Assembly (NCBI GenBank): GCA_016758965.1
Contig: JAEPRB010000325.1
Location: 1 to 37,773 of the forward strand
Direction: 5' to 3'
Origin: Circinella minor
Lineage: Eukaryota; Mucoromycota; Mucoromycetes; Mucorales; Lichtheimiaceae
DNA: 37,773 nt
A model generated the notes under the pieces. It did not search any database and was not told the DNA's origin. It was given only the letters and a program-made list of their open reading frames with translations. A program made the position numbers and the translations under genes. Positions 8,328-21,185 of the stretch are shown here, piece by piece. Within the stretch, counting starts at the first letter, position 1, and every line of letters starts with the position of its first letter.

Positions 8328-9896
8328 TTAATTATTTTGAGTGGTGGAAGTGCTGGTAGTATTATTTGAGCTGGCTTCGATTTCGTCATCGATTTCCATG
8401 CTGGGGGAAACAGGTCGAGAGCTTGTTACACTTTTGGTATCATCATTTAAAAGACGTTTGGCGTCTAAAATTCGATCCTCATGTGTTTTATATGTTGGTA
8501 GGAATGATGCTAATTCTTCTGCTGTAATCCATGAGTTTTTATAGAAATTACGAGCTACTGCAAATTTGACTGGTGTGCGGATAAATTGGAGTACTTTGAG
8601 CAAGTTTTTATGATGTAATTCTTGCACTTTTTCAAACCATTCTTCATCGGATAAGTCTGCTAGTTTTTGATCTCGTAAAATACTGGGGTCAAGCGGATCA
8701 AATTCTTTTTTTACCTGAATACCTTCTTTTTGGAGGATTTCTGCAAGAGATTGAGCATAGTCATTGTGAATGAGCAGGGCTGCTACCTGACGATCAGGAA
8801 AATAAACATCCAAGATACGGGAGTTATCAACCCGTAAGGTACGTAGGATTTGTCGCATGGCTTTAATAGTCATACGATGACGGCAGGGCACATACATAAA
8901 TTGAAAGCCTTGGCTTTCAGGCACAGCTGTAAGATGACGTGCTGCAATTTCTTTTGCACGTTTGGATGGTACGTTTCTTTTTTTGGTGGGTTGTTTTTTA
9001 ATACCACGAGTTACTGCTGCAGCATAATTATTTTTTAATTGTTGTTGAACTTCGGCTGAAGGTGGTGCGTGTTTTGATTGTGCTAATCCATCATCTTCAT
9101 TATCCAAAATTTGGATTGTTGGTCGGAGTGCTTTTTTGATGGATGGTGTTGGGTCAAGTGTTATCTGTTTATTTTTTAAAAGTGCAATTTCTGTACGAGC
9201 AGCTTCAAGTTCTATTTTTAAAGTAGCATTTTCTTTTATAATTTGTGCCATGTTAGAAAGTGCATCTGTTAATTCTGAAACTTTTTTATCTGTTGTTTCT
9301 TGTTTTTTATATATATCCTGAAGAAAATCAGGAAGGTTAGGGTACAAATGGAGAAAATTATTATTTGTCTCCATGTCAACTGATTGTTTTTCAGTAGTTA
9401 ATTCTTCTACTTGGTCAGCCCAACTTTTTTCTGGTTGGTTAGCTGTTGGTGGTGTGGTTACCTGATTTTGCAAATGCAGAACGTGGTCCATTTCCTGATC
9501 AGAATCAGGGGTTCCAGTTGGGGTTCCACTACCACTAGGAGTTGTCATTTTTTCTTTACCTAGAATTATTTTATTATTCTTAGTAGCCTGAATTGCTACT
9601 GTAATAAGGTCTAATATACGTGTGTGTGCATATTTTTTATAACAGGAGGTGCATTTATAGATAGGTGTTGGTGGTTCAAAAGCTGGATTATTTGCACCAT
9701 CTAGAATAATGATTTTACCCTTCTTTTTACATATATCATTAGGGCACTTAATGTTTGCTTGAGCGGCGGAGAAATCTCGTTCTAAATTATTAATTAATTC
9801 CTGTGAAACAGGGATTTTTGTACCTGGGGTTGCAATAGGAATACCTACTGCAGCTGCTTTTTTACCAGTACTTTTTTTTGTTATTGTTTTGCCCAT
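8328..9896 (-). CDS. LINE ORF1 protein (zinc-binding, coiled coil, RNA-binding)
   Basis: An intact 522-codon frame from ATG 9896. Visible parts: a zinc-ribbon-like cluster near the N-terminus (Cys 51 and 56, Cys 82 and 85, perhaps His 91); a Ser/Thr/Pro-rich segment; a heptad-like helix around 205-250 (IKENATLKIELEAARTEIA); a Lys-rich NVPSKRAKEIAARHL stretch; and an alpha/beta domain of about 330-425 resembling the RRM-like domain of L1 ORF1p (FQFMYVPCRHRM, LRVDNSRILDVYFPD). By analogy with L1 it coats element RNA as a trimer. It is the only undamaged frame of this LINE. The order on the minus strand is ORF1, 34-bp gap, ORF2. Confidence 0.87.
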   Translation of the reverse strand: MGKTITKKSTGKKAAAVGIPIATPGTKIPVSQELINNLERDFSAAQANIKCPNDICKKKGKIIILDGANNPAFEPPTPIYKCTSCYKKYAHTRILDLITVAIQATKNNKIILGKEKMTTPSGSGTPTGTPDSDQEMDHVLHLQNQVTTPPTANQPEKSWADQVEELTTEKQSVDMETNNNFLHLYPNLPDFLQDIYKKQETTDKKVSELTDALSNMAQIIKENATLKIELEAARTEIALLKNKQITLDPTPSIKKALRPTIQILDNEDDGLAQSKHAPPSAEVQQQLKNNYAAAVTRGIKKQPTKKRNVPSKRAKEIAARHLTAVPESQGFQFMYVPCRHRMTIKAMRQILRTLRVDNSRILDVYFPDRQVAALLIHNDYAQSLAEILQKEGIQVKKEFDPLDPSILRDQKLADLSDEEWFEKVQELHHKNLLKVLQFIRTPVKFAVARNFYKNSWITAEELASFLPTYKTHEDRILDAKRLLNDDTKSVTSSRPVSPSMEIDDEIEASSNNTTSTSTTQNN

Positions 9897-10259
9897 TACG
9901 CTAGTAATTTCGGTTGGAATTGTTGAACGTAGTGCTGAGGTTTTGTATTTTTTTTACGGGGGTTGCTGTTATACGTGATTGTGGGTCAATTGAGAGCGAA
10001 CGTTTAGGTTGGGACAGAGATGAGAAGATTAATTCGAAATTAATTTCAGTTGTTGATGGAAATGATGGGAATGACGAAATGTCAGTAGACAATTGTTCGT
10101 TTTCGACCGGGCTTTTGGTGGGTGCTGGTTCTATGGACCTTTCGGATTGTCCTGGTGGTGTTGTTATATTTTTTGCTATTTTTTGTGATATTTTTTTGAT
10201 TTTTTTTGTTGTAAAGGGGAGTATTCTTTGTGTAACCTCCTAAAAAAGTGAGGAAAAGA
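9897..10259 (-). other. LINE 5' region with possible upstream reading frames
   Basis: The minus-strand sequence ahead of ORF1 contains a 63-codon frame (10092-9901) and a Lys/Asn-rich frame that runs in from the tRNA side. Their composition is like ORF1, but they lie in other frames and end in stops before ATG 9896. They may be a frameshifted N-terminal part of ORF1, a short upstream ORF, or chance. The LINE promoter should lie here. Confidence 0.4.
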
Positions 10260-10271
10260 GGAGAAAGAGAC

Positions 10272-10353
10272 GACAACATGGCCGAGCGGTTAAGGCGTGA
10301 GACTCGAAATCTCATGGGCTCTGCCCGCGCAGGTTCGAATCCTGCTGTTGTCG
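10272..10353 (+). tRNA. tRNA-Ser, anticodon CGA
   Basis: An 82-bp tRNA gene that folds fully. The acceptor stem is GACAACA/TGTTGTC with discriminator G at 10353. The D arm is GCC/GGC, and the anticodon stem is TGAGA/TCTCA around loop CTCGAAA with anticodon CGA at 10305-10307. There is a long variable arm GGGC-TCT-GCCC as in class II tRNAs, and a T arm GCAGG/CCTGC. The internal promoter boxes are TGGCCGAGCGGT (A, 10279-10290) and GGTTCGAATCC (B, 10332-10342). It has no intron. It reads UCG codons. The long variable arm and G73 agree with serine. The LINE starts just upstream on the other strand. Confidence 0.97.
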
Positions 10354-10380
10354 CATAAGGCTTTGTTTAACTACAGTTTA

Positions 10381-10385
10381 TTTTT
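10381..10385 (+). terminator. RNA polymerase III terminator of tRNA-Ser
   Basis: The first run of five T after the tRNA gene, 28 bases past its end. Pol III stops at such runs. A longer T run at 10396-10402 is a likely backup. Confidence 0.6.
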
Positions 10386-10650
10386 ATTGATTGAGTTTTT
10401 TTATTTTATTTTTTTTTTCTAAAAAAAAAAAGGAGAGGTTCAATCAGTTATTATATTATTATGATATATTTATATTCATCATCATCTATCACCTACTACT
10501 GTTTGCTTTTTCTTCGTTTTTTAAAAGAAAGTACAATGTACTTACAAACAAACCCAGTTTAAGATGGCGATTAATTACTAGAATAATAATCAAAGTATGC
10601 AAGTGCCAAAATTATAAATTATAAACTGTATTGCTTGCTTTTGCAACAAC
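10386..10650. other. AT-rich spacer, no gene seen
   Basis: T- and A-rich sequence between the tRNA terminator and the second 410-bp element. The reading frame at 10391-10624 is low complexity and is not supported as a gene. The last part, read on the minus strand, may belong to the decayed coding stretch that continues beyond the element at 11079. Confidence 0.5.
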
Positions 10651-10658
10651 CCTAATGT

Positions 10659-11070
10659 GGTGAACCACCATAATAACACATATATTCCATCCATTCATGA
10701 ATAATCGGTCAAACCTCATTCCGTCAAGGATAAAAGATATAACCAATTAAACACTATTATTTATTTTGATTCGTTCTTATTATTAATCTGGATAAAAAAG
10801 GAACATCAAAGAAAGAATGAGATTAGTAACAACTGTCATAAACGGTTTCAGAGAATGATCTTAAATTAATATTTATAATAGAACAAATATAATAGGTCCT
10901 CTCATCCATTCGTATAAAACATAGTTTAGCCATGATCGAATAAAATAAGATAGTTACATAATTTAGAAAAAATATAAAAGAGTAGTTATTTTATTTCAGG
11001 AATAAACAGATTCTCAACTATATTTACTTTAGTCCCATCTTTCTATTTTTTACTACTCGTATTTATCTCA
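10659..11070 (-). mobile_element. 410-bp dispersed element, copy 2 (inverted, 412 bp)
   Basis: Reverse complement of 1439-1848 along its whole length, with only scattered substitutions and small indels. It is flanked by CCTAATGT at 10651-10658 and 11071-11078, a perfect 8-bp target duplication. The end points agree exactly with copy 1 (GGTGAACCACC at the left, TATCTCA at the right), so the element borders are well defined. High identity between copies implies recent spread from a source elsewhere in the genome. No transposase is encoded. Confidence 0.9.
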
Positions 11071-11078
11071 CCTAATGT

Positions 11079-11575
11079 CATCATCTTTAAATTTAGAAAT
11101 AGTAATAGGAGCAGGAGGTCCAAAAGTCCCCACCACCCTCATAATTTGTATCTCTGGTTAAATATCAAATTATAGTATTTGCATGCCAAGTTGTAGAGCC
11201 ATGATGGTTTATTACTATCATCAATACTATGTTGAAGCGTTTAATACATCTTTTTTTTAGTCACCACTATACTTGTAGAAATAGGTTGCTGAGTAGAATA
11301 TCTCCCAGTGTCTCGATTATGCTTCTTGTCAAGATACCATATAATTCTTTTTTTCACCGATAATAATATAGTTGATGGTGTGATTAAATTGCTCCTTGGA
11401 AATTTGAGAGCCTTATAAAATAATAATAATAATACGATTCGTTATTTAGGCTATTATAACAAGCAGGTTCAATTAGCTGAGAAGCTATTAAGTCAAACCA
11501 GGATCGGAATTCAATGAATGGGGGCATAGCAATGGTGTATTTTTTATAATGTTTTCTTGGGCCGGAAAAAATCAA
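11079..11575 (-). pseudogene. Possible decayed coding sequence, split by the 412-bp element
   Basis: On the minus strand, shifting frames give protein-like stretches such as DKKHNRDTGRYSTQQPIST and GTFGPPAPITISKFKDDD, broken by stops. The last one stays in frame across the insertion site at 11071 once one target duplication is dropped, running on to VVAKASNTV on the other side. I do not recognise the family; a dead transposase or other repeat-borne gene is possible. The call rests on composition only and is weak. Confidence 0.25.
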
Positions 11576-14500
11576 ATATAAAATAAAGTGAGTTTTACAT
11601 AGCTATGGCTCCATTTCAACAAGTAGATTAAATAGCATTTATACGCTGTCTCTATAAGTTTAAAGTACAACCCGAATTAAAATCTTTGCAGTATTTACTA
11701 TAGTATGTTACATGACTTACCATTCTATTATATCATTTGTTTAAATTTGTTTATCTGGAATTTTGGTAATTGTACATCTAGTAATAATAAACGCAGCAGT
11801 GCAGGAACTTTGAATACTTCATATGGCGTGACTAGATGACTATACTAAACTTATTTTCAGAGCTAGTAGTAATATTAATAACAATGAGGACTAATAATAG
11901 TTTATTTATCAACATGTTTATACATGTATAGTATATGTTATTATCATCAATAATATTGTATAGTAGAAGTAGTAAACTTAAGGAAGCCAGCTTCTTCATA
12001 ATCCAGGAAACTTCAATTCTGCTAGCAGGGGTATTTCCAAAGACTTGGTGTCAACTATGTTGATAGTAGAAAGTGCAACTGCAATTCTCTATACAAGCAC
12101 AAGCGTCTAAGATTATCTATAAAATACGATAACAATTTTTTATATATTTCGTTTTTCTCTTCGAATTAAACCAAGAACAGGAAAGTAAAAGCCTATAGTT
12201 GAATAAACAATAAAAGCCCCACCCCATCTAAGAATTCAAGAGCGCTTTTTCATTATCAAAAGCTTCCAAGTGGGAAAGGTCTTTCAAGATTATGCTTCAC
12301 AATATCTGTAATGAATTGTTTATAATGATGAGTTATTTCTGGTATGTCATCTGAAGAATGTATCTTAAAGAATTTTATCTTAAGGTATAATAACCTTGTT
12401 CTTAGGATAATCCTTTTTAGCTTTATCAGGGGTAGACCCTTAGAATCTCCAATATTTTTACATTCTTAAATTTCATGACACTACACGACTAATAATAACC
12501 TTCCATCTACTATAGAGTACTATATCAACAGCTCCAGGAGGTAAAATATCTTATTCAACTTTGACTAAAAGAATAGTAATCGTAATGTAAAAGTAGCATA
12601 GTTAAATATTTCATTTCTTCTCTTTATCAATTTTTTAAACACAAGTATCACTAATAATGTTATGGTGTCTTTAAAGCCTCTTGATAAAAAAGGGTAATCC
12701 ACATATTAGATATTATTAAAAGTACCAAACGAACTGATTTTTTGGGAGTGCTTATTGTACTTATTTTATATTTATTTTACAGGAACTATTGTTTTGCTAC
12801 AGAAAAAGCACATTATACAACTGGAAAATATATATTAATTGATACATTAGTATAACAGATAAAGCAGACAAGACATTTTTTGGTGCTAAAGTTATTAGAG
12901 TTGTAAAGATATTCTTTTTTGGCTCGATTCCATTTACAAATCACATGACAATGCAAAGTGATAAACAGTATTTTTGTTAGATGCCAAAACGGTATCTTTT
13001 CATTTGACAAAAAAATGATATGTGATGACTATAAATGAGTTATTCTGTGTTTCTTCTTCAAATATGTAGCTGGAGGTGATAGATAACCGACAAGTTAAAA
13101 ACAAACCTCTCACTAATATATAAAATAATGACAGTAAAATAATTAGTTTATTTGATTAAGTAGATTATTATACACCAGCTAACCATGAATATTACTGTAT
13201 ATTCACTATTGAAGTTTGTGCCTATCGCTTGAACAAGAAGTTTTCATTGTGCTTTCTAAAATTTCCAACAATACCCGACAGCTAAAGCAAATAAATAACG
13301 TTTTTCTTTCGTTCCTCCTTAGTAGCTATCTTTTTATTTTATTAACTTCTTTCTTCTATTTCCATACTTTATATGTATAATTCTTCTTCTTTTTGCTAAT
13401 GCATTAACTACACATAAGTAATAGTTTGTTTATCCTTTCTCCTGTTGATACAGCAATATTGTATACTTATTGAAAACTAAAAAGAAAAGCCTATTAAGGC
13501 AACTATGTCTCATCGGAACATGAATATATTTGTAAAACGATTGCCCTATCAAAAGAATTACAGGGTGATTGGAAGTTAACTCCTCGGCAGTTTGATGACC
13601 TTAGTATCATACAACAGGGGAAATGCGAATAATTTCGAAAGGGGATGTTAATATGATTTTGAAATTTACGAAAGATAGACGACTTGAGCAAAAATAATCT
13701 AGTAAATAGCAGTATATCATAATCAATATTAACACAGTGCTTTATTTAGGTTCCTTTTTTTTTCTTCATATTGTTAAACATTAAATCACAAACCAATATA
13801 CCGGTCCCTCGTAAATAGTGCTAGTAATATCTAATCGAGAGGTACCTTATTATATAGCAAAATGTCAAAAGAAAATAGCTAGTAATTCTAGTTTTGTATT
13901 CCTTATAATATGTAAAATAAATTGTACCGTATATATTAAGCTCATTACTTAAATAGATTCTCGGAAAGTTTTAGTATTTCGAAAAAATGGTCGGAATAAT
14001 TAGCATAAATTTTGTCTGCCCCCCCTCTTTTCTATGTGTTCATTATTTAGCATACTCAATTGTTTTAAGTGGGTGTAGTAAAAAAAATGGAACTAATGAC
14101 AATAAATGATGAGTACTGTGGAGATGGAAGATCTTTTATGATCATTAGTATATTTATCTTAAATTATTGGGTAATGATGGGAACATAAGGAAAATACAAA
14201 TAAAATTAAAATATATCATTTTGTTGATGATCAGCAGCGATGATAATAAATTATTGCTGAGCGTGTATAAAACAATATCACTGTACAAAAACGTAAAATA
14301 CCAAGAGCTTGTCAAAAAATAAGATAAAAGGATACTTCTTGGCAAAATGACGAAATTAAAGGATCAAGATATTCTTATTAAGATGCACCGTTTTTTTAGT
14401 AACAGCAAGTTATTTTTGGGAATTAAAAAAAAAAAAAAAAGAAGGGTGCCGAGAAAAAAAAGTAGAATATATTATTATCTGGATGCAAGATGACAATGAT

Positions 14501-15088
14501 ACCAAGGCTGGGTTTTCTATTTTTTTTTTTTTTTCTATCTAGATCAAAAACTTTTTTTTATAGTTAATATACATAACTTTATTTTACTCATAAATAAGAA
14601 TGCAAGTCTAGCAAAAAAAAAAAAAAAGCTTATTGCCGCAAATGGAAGAAAAACTATTTTTTTTTTCAATAATAATGCTAGAGATGATAATGATATGATA
14701 ACTCATGATGTTCTATGATATATTATTACTATGGCTGATATATAACATTTTAATAATAATAATAACAACTTAGTACCATTTTTAATTTGTTGATGAGGCT
14801 GATGTACATAAGCTATGACAATGCATAAGCCCATTCTTTTTATTTTTGTTAAACATTCTCCTACATTTGTGCTACTACACATTATACAATTATTCCTCTC
14901 ATTTTCTTTCTCCTATTTTATAAAGAAGATATAATTCCAGGGGAGTTTATATCCTTGGAAAGTAAAAAGAAAATTCTTTTCTTTAATAGATTAGAAGTTA
15001 AGATGGAAGAAGAAGTCTATTGATAATATATTATTTATCTAAACGTTGTCAATAGATACAACCAAAAATAGGTCTCCATTCCAAAAAA
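11576..15088. other. Gene-poor AT-rich region
   Basis: No gene with a credible start, intron structure or domain was found on either strand. Short protein-like relics occur, for example a plus-strand open stretch around 13503-13630 reading SKELQGDWKLTPRQFDD. Homopolymer A and T runs are common (about 14429-14444, 14518-14534, 14614-14628). No tRNA B box or repeat array was seen. Confidence 0.6.
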
Positions 15089-15268
15089 ATGTTATTATTC
15101 ACCCATATAAGAGTAATGAGGCGTAGGTCGCTAGAAGTTCAAAAAGAACTGGTTGCTGCTATGGAAATGTTTAAGCTTCTATATGATATCTTTATAGGCA
15201 ACTCCTTTTCATTAACGTCTTGGCTTCCTTGGTTGAAAGCCGATTATCCTGCTTCCTTTCGATATTAA
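15089..15268 (+). CDS. Small ORF of 59 codons, possible gene relic
   Basis: An ATG-started frame with balanced amino-acid composition, unlike the surrounding AT-rich noise: it contains RRRSLEVQKELVAAMEMF and SLTSWLPWLKADYPASF. An internal ATG at 15116 is an alternative start. No family is recognised and no upstream exon could be linked. It may be the last exon of a dead gene, a short gene, or chance. Confidence 0.25.
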   Translation: MLLFTHIRVMRRRSLEVQKELVAAMEMFKLLYDIFIGNSFSLTSWLPWLKADYPASFRY

Positions 15269-15843
15269 AAAACTGTAAGGAAAAGGCTTGGCAATTTTTT
15301 TTCTTTCCCTTGGGGCTGTGTTCATATAAGTATTTCTTTAACGATTGTTTTTTTTTTATTTTACTATCCTTCCTACATTTTTCTTAAATTATTCAACCCA
15401 CAACTTATATCATAGAGGCTTAACTCAGAATACAGTGGAGTAAAGCCAGAAATATAAATAAAAACTCAACTACAATTTGGAATAACAGTTCCAATCTTCT
15501 TAATACAGTAGAGTTTTGGCGTATTCCCCTTCAAAGAGATGGACTTTTTACAATATGTGCTTTTTTTTTCGCCTTTTGATTTAATGGGAGAAAGGGGTTA
15601 GAATCACATTTGTATACATTTTTTGCATTAATTTTTTAAAAAAAGAAACGAAAAAAAAAAAAATAGCACCCGTGGCGCTCTACAAAAAAAGTAAAAAAAA
15701 AAATTGATCGACTATTTTTTTTTTTGTGCGCCCCAAAAAAAATTCGTGGCGTTGGGATATTCCTATTTATTATTTTTTATTATCTAAAAATAGCACTCAT
15801 GAAAGCATTAGAGCATTAAAAATAGTAATAAAAAAAAAAAACA

Positions 15844-15852
15844 TATATAAAA
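15844..15852 (+). promoter_or_regulatory. TATA box of the 15947 gene
   Basis: TATATAAAA lies 95 bases before the ATG at 15947 and is followed by pyrimidine-rich sequence and then an A run directly before the start codon, the usual look of promoters in this window. Confidence 0.5.
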
Positions 15853-15946
15853 GGCTCTTATTTTTTTTCTTTTTCTTTTATTTTTATATTTATTTTTATA
15901 TCCTTCATTTTTCTTATTTAATACAAAAAAAAAAAAAAAACAAAGC

Positions 15947-16285
15947 ATGAAAGCTGTTCGATTCAATACAGAAGACTTGGAAACCATTGTTCCAACTTAT
16001 AGTGATGTTGATTACGATCGAGGATCTTTTTCTGATCAATTTCAAAAGAAAGAGTCTCCATCTTCTACACCACAACAAAAACAACACTATATTAAACAAG
16101 GCCTGTTTCAACAACAGCAGCAATCAAAAAATACATTTAACAAAAAATCCATAACCACAAACAGAAGACCTTTTATAACACCTTTAGACCTTTCAGGTGT
16201 ACCTAATGCTTGTCGTCGTGCACCTGCACCAATTGGACACCAAGTCTTGGTAGTTCGTAAAGTCAGTTCTTTAATGATCCATTGA
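15947..16285 (+). CDS. Hypothetical protein, 112 aa
   Basis: Unrecognised small gene. It starts at ATG 15947 after an A run; the frame ends at TGA 16283-16285. The N-terminal third is acidic (TEDLETIVPTYSDVDYDRG), the middle is Gln-rich and probably disordered, and the C-terminal part (PLDLSGVPNACRRAPAPIG, then HQVLVVRKVSS) is the most protein-like and could be a conserved short motif. There is no signal peptide or membrane segment. A TATA box lies 95 bases upstream. It converges with DBP2, about 640 bases between the stops. A 3' intron starting at GTAAAG (16257) cannot be excluded. The function is unknown. Confidence 0.55.
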   Translation: MKAVRFNTEDLETIVPTYSDVDYDRGSFSDQFQKKESPSSTPQQKQHYIKQGLFQQQQQSKNTFNKKSITTNRRPFITPLDLSGVPNACRRAPAPIGHQVLVVRKVSSLMIH

Positions 16286-16921
16286 TCAAGTTAATATTTT
16301 ACATACCACCCAGATATATATATATATATATATTTATACACCGTAAACTAGAAACGTCTTTCTCCACATACACTCACACCCACATGATATATACATAGAT
16401 TTATAAATATATATACACACAACAATAACATAATATAAATAGATATACCACATTTACCCTCTATTCTTACTTGCATTTTCATCATCTTCATATTTCTTTA
16501 TATTTATAAAATATATAAGTTTTCTTTATACACCCAAAAAAAGTTAATCTTCTCCTCTTCTTAAAAATAAATGGTTTGTTCCCTCCACCCAAGAAAAAAA
16601 AAAGTATATCATTAATTAATGGTTATTATAATACGAAAAAGCAAAAAGTATTGTTATTTTTTTATTGATTGGTTAGTTTTTATTGATAAGAATGTATATG
16701 TTTATATATATATATATATATATTACTATTTTTGAGTGTAAAAAAAAAAAAAACGAAATGCAATGAAAAAGGAGGACAATGTTATTGTGTATAAAATGTT
16801 AATTGATAAATGACGAGTTTTGATTTTGAATTTTAGGAAAGGTGAAAGTGTATATTTTTATCTGCCTGTGATATGGGATAGATAGCATAGAATCAAGGGG
16901 GATGGTGACCAAAGATTTGTT
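16286..16921. other. Convergent 3' region between the small gene and DBP2
   Basis: The 3' untranslated regions of both genes should lie here. It contains TA dinucleotide runs near 16313-16331 and 16703-16722 and an A run at 16741-16753. No gene was seen. Confidence 0.6.
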
Positions 16922-19818
<2,897 letters not shown>

Positions 19819-19935
19819 GATTTTTTTAAAGAAAAAAGAAAGGAAAAAAGGTCAAAAAAAAAAAAAAATTAGATGTTTTCTTTTTTTTTTTTTTTTTTTT
19901 CTAATTTTTTCTCTTCTTCAAAGCTGAGAATCAAA

Positions 19936-19943
19936 TTTATATA
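19936..19943 (-). promoter_or_regulatory. Likely TATA box of DBP2
   Basis: On the minus strand TATATAAA lies about 118 bases upstream of the ATG, followed by a pyrimidine/purine-rich leader with long A/T tracts. The sequence reads as a TATA box on both strands, so its direction is inferred from the gene. Confidence 0.45.
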
Positions 19944-20318
19944 AAAACGGAGAAAACTTTTTTTTTTTGGGAGGGGGTTTAAATATTCTCCTTTGTGAAT
20001 GAGATTTATTATTCAATTTTTAATAGAAATATTTTATGATCCATCTACTATTAAAAATGAGGTTTACTTAATATATTAAGATTATTATAAATACTATTGT
20101 TTTATTTCACTTTTTTTTTTTATATACATTTTTTCCAGCTAGTAAAATTCATTGTTGTGTAACTGACATTGTATATAAATAGCTCTTGCACTTAGACCTT
20201 CCCTCAATAATCACTATTCCACTTTTTTTTTCGCATCAAAATCAGTAACTTGACAATATATATTTTATAGATTTACGAAAAAAAAAACGTATCCAAAAAA
20301 TGAAACATTACTGCTACT

Positions 20319-21185
20319 ATGAATAACGAGAACAAGGATAAAGATAATTAGAATGAAGTTAACCGGTATGAGGGAACTGAGTCTACTTGATATCATCAGG
20401 GATAAAAAAGTAACCTGATCATTTAACAGGCATCACCAGTTCTCAATAATATCGAAAAAGAAACAATAAACAAAGTGAATAGAGCTGCTCAAAACACGAG
20501 CGAAAGTCTATGTACAAAAAGAACCGCATGTATGGATGATGATAAAGTTGTTTCCAAAAAATCGATTAGTTATCTTTGCCCCTGTCATGATTATTTCGAA
20601 GAAGATCGACAAAAAGGAGCCATCAGAATGTCCAAAAAAAAGTTTTAAAATTGCTACCATCATCAGATATTCAATATCAAGCTTTATAACAAAAAAAAAA
20701 AAACCTTATCACTCTAATAAGTCGTTACCTTCAATCAGTTCATCATATTTAAGAACTTAAATTGCCTCAAAGACTTCGAACCGAAATATCTTGACTTTAT
20801 GTGAACCAACAATTTTTCAAAATCTTAATTATTGAGAATAGTGAACTCAAAAGTAAGTTGGATTAATATTATTTTCGATGGAGCATGGGAATAGGAGTGT
20901 ATAAAAGATCATCCAAACTAAAAGGGGTCAATGACGCAAAATAATGAAAAGAAGTAAAAAATATTGCCAAATAAGCTATTACCTGCTTATATTCTTATAT
21001 AGTAGTTAATTTATCAAAAGGGGATTGTTGATATACCAGTTTCTTCTGGCTTGGCTTCTATGGCTGGGATTTTGATAGCTTTGGATCTATTTTTGAAAGA
21101 AGAATATCCAGTGTCCCACTCTTTTATGATGACTTATAAGAACATGGACCATCTCACATACTTACGATATAATGTCAAATTTTAA
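20319..21185 (+). pseudogene. Possible decayed protein-coding stretch
   Basis: One plus-strand frame stays protein-like over several hundred bases with scattered TAA/TAG stops: ESLCTKRTACMDDDKVVSKK, then CPCHDYFEEDRQKGAIRMSK, VNSKVSWINIIFDGAWE and, in an open run of 60 codons ending at 21183-21185, GLASMAGILIALDLFLKEEY and MMTYKNMDHLTYLRYNVKF. The composition is unlike random AT-rich DNA. I cannot name the family. It may be an old transposon gene or a dead host gene. Confidence 0.35.

Larger units (their letters stand above)
4387..10259 (-). mobile_element. L1-like LINE (non-LTR retrotransposon), nearly full length, inactive
   Basis: Read on the minus strand this is ORF1 (coiled coil plus RNA-binding domain), ORF2 (endonuclease, reverse transcriptase, CCHC knuckle), a short 3' UTR and a poly(A) tail. 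This is the layout of L1-clade LINEs, which copy RNA into DNA at a nicked target. It fits the Grem-LINE1 type described around centromeres of Mucor, an inference from domain order only. ORF2 is dead: TGA at 6155-6157, TAA at 5033-5035 and an AT-rich insert at 6640-6932 between endonuclease and RT. The exact 5' end is not fixed; it lies just short of the tRNA-Ser gene. No clear target duplication could be matched. Confidence 0.9.

Noticed and set aside
10082..10315. 77-codon minus-strand frame starting inside the tRNA gene
   Set aside because: It overlaps tRNA-Ser on the opposite strand. Only its later part could be LINE sequence.
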